Source: Chromatiales bacterium
GTDB taxonomy: Bacteria > Pseudomonadota > Gammaproteobacteria > Thiohalospirales > Thiohalospiraceae
Assembly: GCA_026982395.1 (NCBI GenBank)
Contig: JALSHD010000192.1
Span: 1 to 38,323, forward strand
DNA length: 38,323 nucleotides
Direction of reading: 5' to 3'
Position numbers and translations under genes: made by a program
The notes under the pieces: generated by a model
The model's input: the letters and a program-made list of their open reading frames with translations, nothing else
The model's database searches: none
Told to the model about the DNA's origin: nothing
Shown: in pieces, positions 16,442 to 25,842 of the stretch
Layout: each line of letters starts with the position of its first letter
How positions within the stretch are numbered: the stretch's first letter is position 1

Positions 16442-17482
16442 ATGATACCCATAAAAGCCGAACTTTTACATACAGCCTCCTGGCAGCGGGAGATGGCCCG
16501 TGCGGTCACCGATCCGCGAGAGTTGATGCGGCGCCTGGAGCTGCCTGATTCCGCTGTTGACCGTATGGCGAACCTGGATTTCCCCCTGCGAGTGCCGGAG
16601 AGTTTCATTGCCCGAATGGAACCGGGCAATCCTCGGGATCCACTATTATTGCAGGTGCTGCCGCATTACCAGGAAACCCGGCTCGTGCCAGGTTATCACC
16701 AGGATCCGGTGGGGGACCAGGCGTCAATGGCGGTTCCCGGGGTGATTCACAAGTACAGGGGCCGGGTGTTGCTGATTGCTGCCGCCAGTTGTGCATTGCA
16801 CTGTCGCTACTGCTTTCGCCGCCACTTTCCCTACGCCGAAGCCAATCCGAAGAGTGAGCAGTGGCGGGGGGCGCTGGATTATATCGCCGGTGATTCGACT
16901 GTCAACGAGGTGATTCTGAGTGGCGGTGATCCTCTACTGTTGGCGGACAGCCGTTTGTCAATGTTGATTGGACGGCTTGAAGCGATCCCGCATTTGCGCC
17001 GCGTGCGTATTCATACCCGGCTTCCGGTGGTATTGCCGTCACGGGTGAACAAAACATTGCTGCGCTGGCTGGGCAAGGGGCGTTTGCAGGTGGTTATGGT
17101 GATCCATACCAACCATCCTAATGAGCTGGATGAAACAGTTCATGTTGCCTTGCAGAAAATCGCGACTGCCGGAGTGACTCTGCTGAATCAATCGGTTTTG
17201 CTGAAAGGGGTTAATGATCGGGTAGAAACGCTGAATGAGCTGAGTGAAATACTGTTTTCGGCAGGGGTACTGCCCTATTATCTGCATTTGCTGGACAAGG
17301 TGCAGGGCGCGGCCCATTTTGAGGTCAGCGAAGAGAGAGCGCTTTCCCTGGTTGAGGTGATGCGGAACTCCTTATCCGGCTATCTGGTGCCCCGCCTGGT
17401 AAGAGAGCGGCAAGGGGCTCCAGCCAAACAACCGATTAGCGGGATGCTTCGTAGAACTGATGAAATACGGCTGGATATATAA
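16442..17482 (+). CDS. epmB: EF-P beta-lysylation protein, lysine 2,3-aminomutase
   Basis: EpmB (YjeK) converts (S)-alpha-lysine to (R)-beta-lysine with a radical SAM cluster and PLP. ATG 16442 gives 346 aa beginning [10 protein letters not shown], matching the usual N-terminus. The cluster motif CALHCRYC holds Cys117, Cys121 and Cys124. [12 protein letters not shown] and [13 protein letters not shown] are conserved aminomutase segments. The C-terminal region with APAK includes the likely PLP lysine. It is divergent from efp with only 34 bp between starts, as in E. coli. Its 3' end overlaps the convergent GNAT gene by 47 bp. Confidence 0.95.
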   Translation: MIPIKAELLHTASWQREMARAVTDPRELMRRLELPDSAVDRMANLDFPLRVPESFIARMEPGNPRDPLLLQVLPHYQETRLVPGYHQDPVGDQASMAVPGVIHKYRGRVLLIAAASCALHCRYCFRRHFPYAEANPKSEQWRGALDYIAGDSTVNEVILSGGDPLLLADSRLSMLIGRLEAIPHLRRVRIHTRLPVVLPSRVNKTLLRWLGKGRLQVVMVIHTNHPNELDETVHVALQKIATAGVTLLNQSVLLKGVNDRVETLNELSEILFSAGVLPYYLHLLDKVQGAAHFEVSEERALSLVEVMRNSLSGYLVPRLVRERQGAPAKQPISGMLRRTDEIRLDI

Positions 17483-17969
17483 TGGTGCCACCTCCATTGA
17501 GCCCTCCCTCTTCCAGCTCCAGCACCAGTACCACTTCCTTTGCTACCGGCAAGTTGTAGTCGAGTTTTTTCAGCCAGGCAGGTTCAAATCCAAAACGGGA
17601 GTAATAATCGGGGTAACCAACCACAACAACTGCCGGAAAGCCCCGCTTTTTGGCCTGTTCCAGTGCCGTGGTTACCAGTTCAGAGCCAATGCCCCGGTGG
17701 GAATGGGAGGGGAGTACAGACATTGGCGCCAGCGCCAGGATATTAACATTGCGGCTCTGTTGATCAAGCTGTGCCAAAAACATCATCAAATGGCCGACAA
17801 TGCGATCGTGCCCTTCCGCCACCAGTGAGAGCTCGGGAATATAAGCCGGACTATGGCGGATCGCTGTTACTAGCCGGGCTTCGTCTTCCTCTTCAAAAGC
17901 ACTGATGTTGACTATGTCGATGCCGTGCAGATCATCAAAAGACTCAGGCCGAATCGTAATATTTGCCAC
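17436..17969 (-). CDS. GNAT family N-acetyltransferase (YhbS-like)
   Basis: This is a predicted acetyl-CoA-dependent acetyltransferase. The GTG at 17969 is preferred over an upstream ATG at 18020 because GGGAG lies 8 nt before it and translation then begins VANITIRPESFDD, a typical GNAT start; this gives 177 aa. The core has LALAPMSVLPSHSHRGIGSE, with the acetyl-CoA-binding H-R-G-I-G loop, and VVVGYPDYYSRFGFEPA, typical of the YhbS branch. The substrate is unknown. The 3' end overlaps epmB convergently. Confidence 0.85.
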   Translation of the reverse strand: MANITIRPESFDDLHGIDIVNISAFEEEDEARLVTAIRHSPAYIPELSLVAEGHDRIVGHLMMFLAQLDQQSRNVNILALAPMSVLPSHSHRGIGSELVTTALEQAKKRGFPAVVVVGYPDYYSRFGFEPAWLKKLDYNLPVAKEVVLVLELEEGGLNGGGTIIYPAVFHQFYEASR

Positions 17970-18256
17970 TCTGTCATCTCCCGTTAGCCACTCCCCCGTT
18001 TTGTGCAACCTTTTGAGCAATATCCAGAAATAGCGCTTTCACCAAGGATTATCGCACTTTTATAAAAAAATCTGTATTATCAAACGTCTTTTGGATGCCT
18101 TGGTTCGGTTCTGCACCCTTCGTTTCGGGCGAAATGCATTCTTATTAAAAATAATAGCCGGAGCTGCCGAAATATCAAATTACATGATATGTCGTTCTGT
18201 ATCGGTCAGTTTAGCCGGGACAAGGGGAAACAGTCAGTTTTCGGGAAGAGAAAATA

Positions 18257-20353
18257 ATGAGCATGACCAGTAAAAATCACCACCTGCATCTGATTCTGGT
18301 TGAGGATGAGGCAAATGACGGTGAGGAAATTATTAATCTGTTGCGTAGTGGCGGTTGCCCTGTTCTGGCGGAACGGGTAAAAAACGCCGCAGATATGAAA
18401 CATCTGCTTGAAAGCAGACAGTGGGATATGGTCATGGCCCGGATGCCTCATCAGGACTTTCCCCCCGCGGAGGCACTGGCAGAGGTCGTGCGTAGCGGCC
18501 AGGATCTCTCTTTTCTGATTCTGACGGATGAAAACCTGGAAAACAGTAATGAAGTAATGGAGTTGCTGCGCTCCGGAGCCAGGGGAGGGGTCAGCATGCG
18601 CTCTCCTGAACACCTGCGTCTGGTAGTGGGTCGAGAGCTGCAGGATCTGGAGGCGCGACGGGCTCAACGCTATTTTACCCAGAAATATTTTGATTCCGAG
18701 AAGCGCGGCCGGGATTTGCTGGAAAGCTCCCGGGACGCTATCGCCTATGTAAGGGACGGAGTATACGTATACGCCAACAGCGCGTACATAAGGCGTTTCG
18801 GATTTGCGGGATTATGGGAGCTGCAAGGAGAGTTGCTGCTGGAAACAATAGGCAAGGAGGAGCGGAGCCGGGTGAAGTCATTTCTGCGCAGTTGTGCAGA
18901 GGGCGAGCAGGGACAAACAGAAATACAGTTGCAGGGCCGCAATACCGATGGTCACATGTTTGAGACTACGATGGAACTGCGTTCCGCCACGCTTGGTGGA
19001 GAACCCTGTGTACAGATTACCATTCGCGAGCGGTCACTTAGCAAAGAGCTGGAAAACCGGGTTCGTGAGCTCAAGAACCTCGATCAGATCACCGGATTGT
19101 TTAACCGGCAATATTTCCTCCGTCGTTTGAATGCGGAGGTTAAGAAGGCCAGGCAGGGTCATTCCACCGGTGCCCTGCTATATATAGAGATAGATAATTT
19201 CAAGCGTATCCAGGAGCAACTGGGCGTTGTTGCCAGTGACCAGTTACTGATTGATATTGCTCATATATTGCGCAAGAAAGGCAGTCTGGCTCAAGGCTTG
19301 TCGCGCTTTTATACCAACATATTTACCGCTGTGGTGCGGAATTGCAGCGCTGCTACGGCAGGGAAAATTGCTGATTTGCTACGTGCCATGATCGAACGGC
19401 ATGTTTCAGAGGTCAACGGGCATTCGCTCCAGAGTACCTGCAGTATAGGTATTACCCTGATTAACGAGTCCGTGCCCGGCGCCCAGGAGGTGTTGGCACG
19501 GGCCAGCAAGGCGTGCGCGGAGAGCCGTGAGGCAGGGGGGAACTGTGTTACCCAGTTTGTTCCCGTTGTGGAAGATATGGCTGAGCGGGAGATGCAGAGT
19601 GAGTGGATCAAGCGTATTCGGCAGGCACTGGACCAGGGTGGACTGCACCTTCTGTTTCAGCCGATAGTCAGCCTGCACGGTGAGGCGGGTGAAAAATATG
19701 AGGTTTTGCTGCGCATGCGCGAAGGTGAACAGGAGATTTCACCAGCCGAGTTTATTCCGGTTGCTCAACAGGCGGGGTTGCTTCCCGAGGTGGAGCGTTG
19801 GGTGATCAGTCACTCTATTCTTGCTTTGGCCGAGCGCCAGAAAAAAGGCTTGAGTACAAAATTGTTTGTGAAGCTTTCTGAAGACTCAATCCAGGATGAG
19901 GGGTTGTTGTTGTGGATTGGCCGGCAGCTTCGTGATGCCGGTGTGAATGGTAGTGGTTTAATCTTCGAGATTAGAGAAGAGTGCGCCCTTTCCCGGCTCG
20001 GAGCGGTAACCCGGTTAGTCAAAGGGTTAAGTAAACTGGGTTGCGGGGTTGCGCTGGACCATTTCGGTGTTGCTCCCAACTCTCTTATGTTGCAAAAACG
20101 CCTCCGAGTGGCCTATCTGAAAATTGATGGTTCGCTGATAACCAGCCTGGATGAAAATCCGGAGTCCCATGAGAAGGTTCGGCACATTAACCAGGTTGCA
20201 CGTGATACCGGGGGAGTAACTATTGCCCAGTTTGTGGAGAGTGCAGATAGCCTCTCGTTGCTGTGGCAGACAGGGGTGAACTATATTCAGGGATATTTTG
20301 TACAGGAGCCCTCTTCTTCAATGCAATATGATTTTACGGGAGAGGCGTCCTGA
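18257..20353 (+). CDS. FimX-like degenerate REC-PAS-GGDEF-EAL c-di-GMP effector
   Basis: The 698-aa protein has a REC-like domain (about 10-125), a PAS domain (150-260), GGDEF-like (270-435) and EAL-like (445-690) domains. The REC phosphoacceptor position holds Met60. The GGDEF site reads YTNIF (352-356). EAL reads EVL (482-484), the catalytic double aspartate is Asp-His (ALDHFGV) and the late glutamate region reads AQFVES. These losses match FimX, a c-di-GMP-binding regulator of type IV pili without catalytic activity. It is therefore likely a c-di-GMP receptor rather than an enzyme. GGGAAGAG precedes ATG 18257. No pilus genes are in the window. A general dual-domain protein is the alternative. 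Confidence 0.8.
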   Translation: MSMTSKNHHLHLILVEDEANDGEEIINLLRSGGCPVLAERVKNAADMKHLLESRQWDMVMARMPHQDFPPAEALAEVVRSGQDLSFLILTDENLENSNEVMELLRSGARGGVSMRSPEHLRLVVGRELQDLEARRAQRYFTQKYFDSEKRGRDLLESSRDAIAYVRDGVYVYANSAYIRRFGFAGLWELQGELLLETIGKEERSRVKSFLRSCAEGEQGQTEIQLQGRNTDGHMFETTMELRSATLGGEPCVQITIRERSLSKELENRVRELKNLDQITGLFNRQYFLRRLNAEVKKARQGHSTGALLYIEIDNFKRIQEQLGVVASDQLLIDIAHILRKKGSLAQGLSRFYTNIFTAVVRNCSAATAGKIADLLRAMIERHVSEVNGHSLQSTCSIGITLINESVPGAQEVLARASKACAESREAGGNCVTQFVPVVEDMAEREMQSEWIKRIRQALDQGGLHLLFQPIVSLHGEAGEKYEVLLRMREGEQEISPAEFIPVAQQAGLLPEVERWVISHSILALAERQKKGLSTKLFVKLSEDSIQDEGLLLWIGRQLRDAGVNGSGLIFEIREECALSRLGAVTRLVKGLSKLGCGVALDHFGVAPNSLMLQKRLRVAYLKIDGSLITSLDENPESHEKVRHINQVARDTGGVTIAQFVESADSLSLLWQTGVNYIQGYFVQEPSSSMQYDFTGEAS

Positions 20354-20385
20354 TTTGACTGTCCCTCTCCCGTAATTCATCTGGA

Positions 20386-21267
20386 TCAGGCGTTGCGCAG
20401 CGCGGCTATGCGCTGTTCCAGCGGTGGATGAGACATGAAGAGGGCTTTCAATCCATGTCCGATATGCCCTGAAATACCAAAAGCGGCCATTTGGTCGGGG
20501 AGCTGGGCTTCACCCGCACTACGTTGCAATGCTTGCAATGCAGAGATCATTTTCTCTTTGTTTTCCAGCCGGGCGGCGCCGGCATCTGCACGGAACTCAC
20601 GTTGTCGGCTGAACCACATTACGATGATGGTGGCCAGGATGCCCAGCACCAGTTCAGCGACAATGGTGGTTATCCAGTAAGCGGGGCCATAGCCATGCTC
20701 GTTTTTGAATACCACCCGGTCCACCGTGTGTCCTACCACTCTGGAGATGAAGATAACAAACGTGTTGACTACCCCCTGGATCAAGGCAAGAGTGATCATG
20801 TCCCCATTGGCGATATGACTGACTTCATGAGCCAGTACCGCCTCAACGGCGTCTTTGTCCATCACATTCAGCAGACCGGTACTTACCGCGACCAGTGCGT
20901 TGTTGCGGTTGGCGCCGGTAGCAAAGGCATTGGGCTCCGGTGAGTCATAGAGGGCTATTTCGGGCATGCCGATACCGGCCTTGCGCGCCTGTCGCTCAAC
21001 AGTTTCGAATAACCACCGCTCAGTAGGGGTGGATGGCTGCTGAATCACCTGTGCGCCAACCATACGTTTGGCGCTCCATTTGGAGATCAGCAGAGAGATC
21101 AGTGAACCGGCAAAACCGAGTACGCCAGCAAAGATCAGCAGACTGGTATAGTTGATACCACCTTGCGCATCGGTTATGCGATCAATCCCCAGCAGGCGCA
21201 GGACAATATTCAGCACTAGGATAACCGCCAGATTGGTTACCAGAAACAGAAAAATGCGCTTCAACAT
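20386..21267 (-). CDS. htpX: Heat-shock membrane protease HtpX
   Basis: HtpX is an inner-membrane zinc protease that degrades misfolded membrane proteins. The 293-aa protein has two N-terminal membrane helices (about 5-27 and 42-62), the zinc motif HEVSH at 147-151, two more helices after it, and the SRQREFRADAGAARL segment with the third ligand glutamate. The C-terminal LFMSHPPLEQRIAALRN is typical. It converges on the FimX-like gene with 32 bp between. It is distinct from the M48 protease at 3189. Confidence 0.96.
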   Translation of the reverse strand: MLKRIFLFLVTNLAVILVLNIVLRLLGIDRITDAQGGINYTSLLIFAGVLGFAGSLISLLISKWSAKRMVGAQVIQQPSTPTERWLFETVERQARKAGIGMPEIALYDSPEPNAFATGANRNNALVAVSTGLLNVMDKDAVEAVLAHEVSHIANGDMITLALIQGVVNTFVIFISRVVGHTVDRVVFKNEHGYGPAYWITTIVAELVLGILATIIVMWFSRQREFRADAGAARLENKEKMISALQALQRSAGEAQLPDQMAAFGISGHIGHGLKALFMSHPPLEQRIAALRNA

Positions 21268-21376
21268 TACTTATATGCTCCGTTGTATCAAAGGTTCCAG
21301 AATCAACAGCGTCTAATTAGGCCACATTTAATCAAACAGATGCAAGCCATTGCCATGGAGGTTGGTGGCCGTGCCG

Positions 21377-21398
21377 ATGTGTCGTGAGATTGACACAT
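21377..21398. repeat. Inverted repeat upstream of the cyclase gene
   Basis: ATGTGTC (21377-21383) and GACACAT (21392-21398) are perfect complements with an 8-nt spacer, in the 255-bp gap between divergent htpX and the adenylate cyclase. A consensus TTGACA (21390-21395) overlaps the right arm, but I find no good -10 at 17 bp. It could be an operator for either gene. Confidence 0.35.
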
Positions 21399-21522
21399 AG
21401 GGTTTTGAGTTCCAATGTGGTATGTTATTGGCTTGGCCTGTCCGAAGAGTGTTTGACAATAATCTATAACCGGGAACCGGCTGCTTAAGCAATTAACCAG
21501 AGTGATGTGACTCTATCAGCCC

Positions 21523-23001
21523 ATGGCAAGTGGTAATTTTGTTACCAGGGCATGGCGAAACCTCCGCATTCCCATTGGGTACAAGCTGGCTTTCGCCATC
21601 ACCCTGTTGATAACGTCAGCAATGTCGTTGCTCGGATTGCTGCTGATTGACCGGCAGGGTGTATTGCTGCGTGCAGATATTGCGCGATTTGGTCATACCG
21701 TGGCCAACCAGGTGGCTGATTCCGCCAAGGAGCTGGTGCTTGCCAAGGATGAGCTCGGTCTCAAGGTGCTTGTTACCAATCTGACGCGTAACGAAAACAT
21801 CAATGGTACAGCCATTATCTCGGCAAATGGTGAGATTCTGGCCAGATCCGGTCTGGTACCACCGGAGAATGAAATCCCCCATACGCGATCGGTGGAACAG
21901 TCGGAAATTGCTGATATCCATGAAATCGAATGGTATGCCCCCGAAGAGGGAATCTATCTGATTAGTTTCATCAGCCCAATTCATTTTCAGGATGTGACCC
22001 TGGGTTACAGTCTGGCAACTTTCAGCAGGCAGTCGTTGGTACAGTCACTGCAAGAGTCGGTGCGGCTGGTTGTGAGTATTACTCTGGCGATGATTTTGCT
22101 CGGTGTTGGCGGTGCCTTTGTGCTTGGGGGGCGTATTGCCCGCCCCGTCCGGCAACTGATTGCGGCCAGTCGGGAGATCAAGGCCGGAAATTACGAATAT
22201 CGTATTAAAGAGCAGCGTAGTGATGAGCTTGGGCAACTAATGGTTGCGTTTAATGAGATGGCGCAGGGGCTGCGCAAAAAGGTGCAGGTGGAGCAGGCTT
22301 TTTCCCGTTTTGTGCCGGAAAGCGTGGCCAGGCATATGTTGTCCAATATTGAACAGGTAAAGCTGGGCGGTGAGACGGTAACCGCCAGTGTGCTGTTTGC
22401 AGATATTGTTGGCTATACATCACTGTCCGAAAAACTTTCCGCAGCAGAAATTGCCGAACTGTTGAACGAGTACTTCAGTTATATTGCGGAGGCGGCAAAG
22501 ATGTGCGGAGGGACGCTGGACAAATATGTAGGTGATTGCGCCATGATTTTGTTTGGTGTTCCGGAACATGATCCCAAACATGCCTTTCATGCGCTCTATT
22601 TTGCCGTGCTGTTGAAAAACCTGATTGAACGGTTGAATACCCAGCGTATGTGGACGGGCAAAATCCCCATTCAGTTCAGCATCGGGGTTAATTGTGGCTC
22701 GATGCTGGCGGGCACCATGGGGTCAAAAAGCCGCATGCAGTATACGGTACTGGGAGATGCGGTAAACCTTGCATCGCGTTTGTCCGGTGTGGCGGAAGCG
22801 GGAGAGATCATTATCAGTGAAGGGATGCTTCAGCAACCGATGGTCGGTGATTGTGTTGAAATCGGCGGATATCAGTCTGTTGCGGTGCGGGGGAAGGATA
22901 AACCGGTGGCGACCTACCGTGTGGATGGTGTTGTGGCGGCACTTCATCCGCGCATGCAGGAGCAGATTGATTCGCTGCTATCCAGGCGGTTGGCAGGATG
23001 A
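21523..23001 (+). CDS. Membrane adenylate cyclase with periplasmic sensor and HAMP
   Basis: The 492-aa protein has a membrane helix (about 20-42), a periplasmic sensor region (43-180), a second helix (182-202), HAMP (203-256) and a class III cyclase domain (280-470). Metal-binding Asp294 (FADIVGYT) and Asp338 (YVGD), adenine-selecting Lys334 and Asp412, and transition-state Asn415 and Arg419 (GDAVNLASRL) are all present, so it should be active and make cAMP. The sensor ligand is unknown. Its stop overlaps the next start by 4 bp, coupling it to a lipoprotein. Confidence 0.9.
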   Translation: MASGNFVTRAWRNLRIPIGYKLAFAITLLITSAMSLLGLLLIDRQGVLLRADIARFGHTVANQVADSAKELVLAKDELGLKVLVTNLTRNENINGTAIISANGEILARSGLVPPENEIPHTRSVEQSEIADIHEIEWYAPEEGIYLISFISPIHFQDVTLGYSLATFSRQSLVQSLQESVRLVVSITLAMILLGVGGAFVLGGRIARPVRQLIAASREIKAGNYEYRIKEQRSDELGQLMVAFNEMAQGLRKKVQVEQAFSRFVPESVARHMLSNIEQVKLGGETVTASVLFADIVGYTSLSEKLSAAEIAELLNEYFSYIAEAAKMCGGTLDKYVGDCAMILFGVPEHDPKHAFHALYFAVLLKNLIERLNTQRMWTGKIPIQFSIGVNCGSMLAGTMGSKSRMQYTVLGDAVNLASRLSGVAEAGEIIISEGMLQQPMVGDCVEIGGYQSVAVRGKDKPVATYRVDGVVAALHPRMQEQIDSLLSRRLAG

Positions 23002-24080
23002 GCCGTTTTTTTCTGCTATTGTTGATCCTGATGGCCGGGGGGTGTACCCATCTGCCGAATACCGGTTCTATCAGTTTGGCACAGATCAATGCCTGGCTGG
23101 AGGCGGATGAGTATGGCAATGCCTTGGCCACTTTGCAGCGCCAGACGCAACTGCACCCTGAAAATGACTCCTTGCGGAGCATGCTGTTGACGGCACAGCA
23201 GAAAGCCGGTTTGTATGCCCAGGAGAAGATTGCCAGGGCCAACCAGCTGGCGCAGCAAAACCAATGGGACAAGGCGTTGCAGGAGATAGATGATGCACGG
23301 GAGCGCTGGCCGCAAAGTGCTGTATTGCGGGTGGTGCGGGATGGGCTTGAGACGCGGCGTCAACAGCGGATCGAGCAGCTCCAGCTTGAATTGTTGCTGC
23401 ATGAGGGGCGGTCTTTGCTGGAGACCGCCCGCCAGCACCGGGAGCTGGAATTGGTAAACCCCGGATATCTGTTTCTGGACTGGGACCTGCGCAAATATCA
23501 GACCAAGCGGCGGACTGTTGCCAAAAAGCTGCTGGAGGTTGGTCTTCAGGTACAGGAGGAGGGAGATATCCGCCTGGCCCAGCACTGTTTTGTGATGGCT
23601 CAGAGGCTTGAGGATAGCCCGGATGTAAAAGAGGCGCTGCAACGCCTGCCGCAGATAGAGCGGGTAGAAGAGAGTGAGGAGTATGAACTGCAGCGCCACC
23701 AACCTGTTGTCCGGTACGCATCTCGCAAGGTTAAGCGGCAAAAGCGTGTTGGCCAGCTGTTGAGTGAATATGCACGGGTTCGTGATCGGAATGATCTGGT
23801 GGCTGCCCGTCGTATTATGTTGAAGATGCTGGAAATCAATCCGGAACATTCGCGGGTGCGTGAACTGAAAGCCGAGCAGGATGTGCTTGTTCGGCAATTC
23901 GTACATCGAAGTATTGCGCGGGGGGATGACCTATATAGCCAGGAGCGGATCAAGGAGGCTGTCGAGGTGTGGGAGGGTGCGTTAAAGCTGGCTCCGTTCA
24001 ACAAGGAGTTGCGAAACAAAGTGGATCGTGCAAAAACCGCGCTGAAAACCCTGCAGGAGATCAAGCAGAATCCACGTTGA
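22998..24080 (+). CDS. TPR-like helical lipoprotein coupled to the cyclase
   Basis: The 360-aa protein has a signal peptide with lipobox LMAGGC (Cys16). It is otherwise helical, with several TPR-like units such as QWDKALQEIDDARERWPQSA and EAVEVWEGALKLAPFNKEL. It is probably an envelope scaffold or partner protein. The start lies within the cyclase stop, so the two are translationally coupled and a role in sensing for, or signalling by, the cyclase is plausible inference. Its 3' end overlaps the convergent amidotransferase by 20 bp. Confidence 0.75.
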   Translation: MSRFFLLLLILMAGGCTHLPNTGSISLAQINAWLEADEYGNALATLQRQTQLHPENDSLRSMLLTAQQKAGLYAQEKIARANQLAQQNQWDKALQEIDDARERWPQSAVLRVVRDGLETRRQQRIEQLQLELLLHEGRSLLETARQHRELELVNPGYLFLDWDLRKYQTKRRTVAKKLLEVGLQVQEEGDIRLAQHCFVMAQRLEDSPDVKEALQRLPQIERVEESEEYELQRHQPVVRYASRKVKRQKRVGQLLSEYARVRDRNDLVAARRIMLKMLEINPEHSRVRELKAEQDVLVRQFVHRSIARGDDLYSQERIKEAVEVWEGALKLAPFNKELRNKVDRAKTALKTLQEIKQNPR

Positions 24081-25842
24081 GCTGCAGCCACAGCTCCAGA
24101 AGGGCAAGGTGCCACAGTTTGCTGCCCTTGATGCGGGTGAAGTGCTGCTCGGGCGATGCCAGCAGTTTTTCCACATAGGCAGTTTCAAACAGCCCGCGAT
24201 TGCGGCAGGCATCCGAGAGCAGTATCTCCCGCATGAACTCCAGGAACGGCCCGCGCAGATATTTTAGTGCGGGCATCGGGAAATACCCCTTGGGGCGGTC
24301 GATGACGGCATCCGGAAGCAATCCGCGCGCAATTTTTTTGAGTGGATATTTTCCGCCCTCTTTCAGCTTGAGTTCGGGTGGCATCTGCAGGGCCAGCTCT
24401 ACCAGCTCATGATCCAGAAAGGGAACCCTGGCTTCCAGCCCCCAGGCCATGGTCATGTTATCCACCCGTTTAACCGGGTCATCCACGATCAGAGTGGTGA
24501 CATCCATCCGCAGCACTCTGTCCATGAAACTATCTGCTCCCTCTATTGCCAGCAGTTCCGCTATGGTGGCGCGGGTATAATCCTCGCCATGGTAAGTGGA
24601 TGTGACGGTCTGCAGATACTCCTTATGGTCGCGATCAAGGTAGTGTTTGGCGAACCGATCCACCTCGCTGCCATCCTCCTCCGATGCCATTAATGGGTAC
24701 CAGAAATAACCACCGAACAGCTCATCAGCCCCTTGTCCGCTCTGGACCACCTTGACCTGCCTGGATACCTGTTCAGCCAGCAGGTAGAAGGCAACAGCAT
24801 CCTGTCCCACCATGGGTTCGGCCATGTTTTCCACCGCTTCGGGCAGCCGGTCGAGAACCTTGTCGTTGGCAATATGGATTTTATGGTGTCGGGTATTGAA
24901 GCACTCCACCACCTGATCGGAATATTCGAATTCGCTGCCCCGCTCTGAGCCAATATCCTCAAATCCGATAGAGAAGGTAAGTACATCCCTGACCCCCGCC
25001 TCTGCGAGCAGCGCCACCAACAGTGAAGAGTCCAGTCCTCCGGAAAGCAGCACGCCGACCGGAACATCCGCTACCATCAGGCGTTTCCCGACCGCCTGCT
25101 GCAATGCCTGTTTTACGGCATCACACCAAGCTTGTTCGCTCCGTGAGATCGAGGGGCGCCGGGCCTGGGGTTGCCAGTAGGTTCGTTTCTGCTTGTTGCC
25201 ATCCGGACCAATGGTCAGGGTGGTTGCAGGAGCCAGCTTGGATATCCCTTTCAATATAGTGCGCGGGGCCGGTATAACACCATGCAGAGAGAGCTGATGG
25301 TGCAAGCCTACGGGATCGATGGATGTGTCTATTTCACCAGTGGTAAGCAAAGCCTGCGTATTTGAAGCAAAATGGAATCGGTCGCCGGTATGGCTGAAAT
25401 AGAGCGGCTTGATCCCCAGCCTGTCCCGGGCAAGAAACAGCGTTTGGTTATGCATGTCCCAGATGGCGAAGGCAAACATGCCATGCAGGTGTTCCACGCA
25501 CCGTTCACCCCATGCAGCATACGCCTTGAGGATGGTTTCGGTATCACCCTGGGAGGAAAACTCATAACCCATTCCTTGCAGCTGTTTGCGCAGTTCGGGG
25601 TAGTTGTAGATAGTTCCGTTGAATACGATTGCCAGTCCGGAGTGATTGTCGATCATTGGCTGGTTGGAGTGCTCGGACAGATCGATGATCGCCAGCCGCC
25701 GGTGCCCGAAGGCGATGGGGCCATCACTGAAACTGCCGGAATGATCAGGGCCGCGCCGGGTCAGCTTGTCCAGCATACGCTCGATAGCAGACAGTGCTGG
25801 CGCACTGCTATTCAGATGTAGTGTTCCGCAAATACCGCACAT
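24061..25842 (-). CDS. N-acetylglutaminylglutamine amidotransferase-type protein (asparagine synthase family)
   Basis: The 593-aa protein has an N-terminal Ntn glutaminase domain with nucleophile Cys2 (MCGICG) and an AsnB-type synthetase domain with the pyrophosphate loop SGGLDSS (267-273). From memory of the family, segments such as VVQSGQGADELFGGY, DDPVKRVDNMTMAWGLEARV and RPKGYFPMPALKYL match the amidotransferase that makes the osmolyte N-acetylglutaminylglutamine amide rather than ordinary AsnB. Its usual partners, the GNAT/ATP-grasp ligase and a peptidase, are not adjacent. A different amide-forming role is possible. Confidence 0.75.
   Translation of the reverse strand: MCGICGTLHLNSSAPALSAIERMLDKLTRRGPDHSGSFSDGPIAFGHRRLAIIDLSEHSNQPMIDNHSGLAIVFNGTIYNYPELRKQLQGMGYEFSSQGDTETILKAYAAWGERCVEHLHGMFAFAIWDMHNQTLFLARDRLGIKPLYFSHTGDRFHFASNTQALLTTGEIDTSIDPVGLHHQLSLHGVIPAPRTILKGISKLAPATTLTIGPDGNKQKRTYWQPQARRPSISRSEQAWCDAVKQALQQAVGKRLMVADVPVGVLLSGGLDSSLLVALLAEAGVRDVLTFSIGFEDIGSERGSEFEYSDQVVECFNTRHHKIHIANDKVLDRLPEAVENMAEPMVGQDAVAFYLLAEQVSRQVKVVQSGQGADELFGGYFWYPLMASEEDGSEVDRFAKHYLDRDHKEYLQTVTSTYHGEDYTRATIAELLAIEGADSFMDRVLRMDVTTLIVDDPVKRVDNMTMAWGLEARVPFLDHELVELALQMPPELKLKEGGKYPLKKIARGLLPDAVIDRPKGYFPMPALKYLRGPFLEFMREILLSDACRNRGLFETAYVEKLLASPEQHFTRIKGSKLWHLALLELWLQLNVDSA

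Noticed and set aside
16408-16629. Extended N-terminus of EF-P
   Set aside because: It overlaps epmB on the opposite strand and has no EF-P similarity; ATG 16407 gives the normal protein.
23016-23906. Long - strand open frame opposite the TPR-like lipoprotein
   Set aside because: The + strand frame has a lipobox, coupling to the cyclase and TPR-like repeats; the opposite frame is Gln/Leu-rich shadow.
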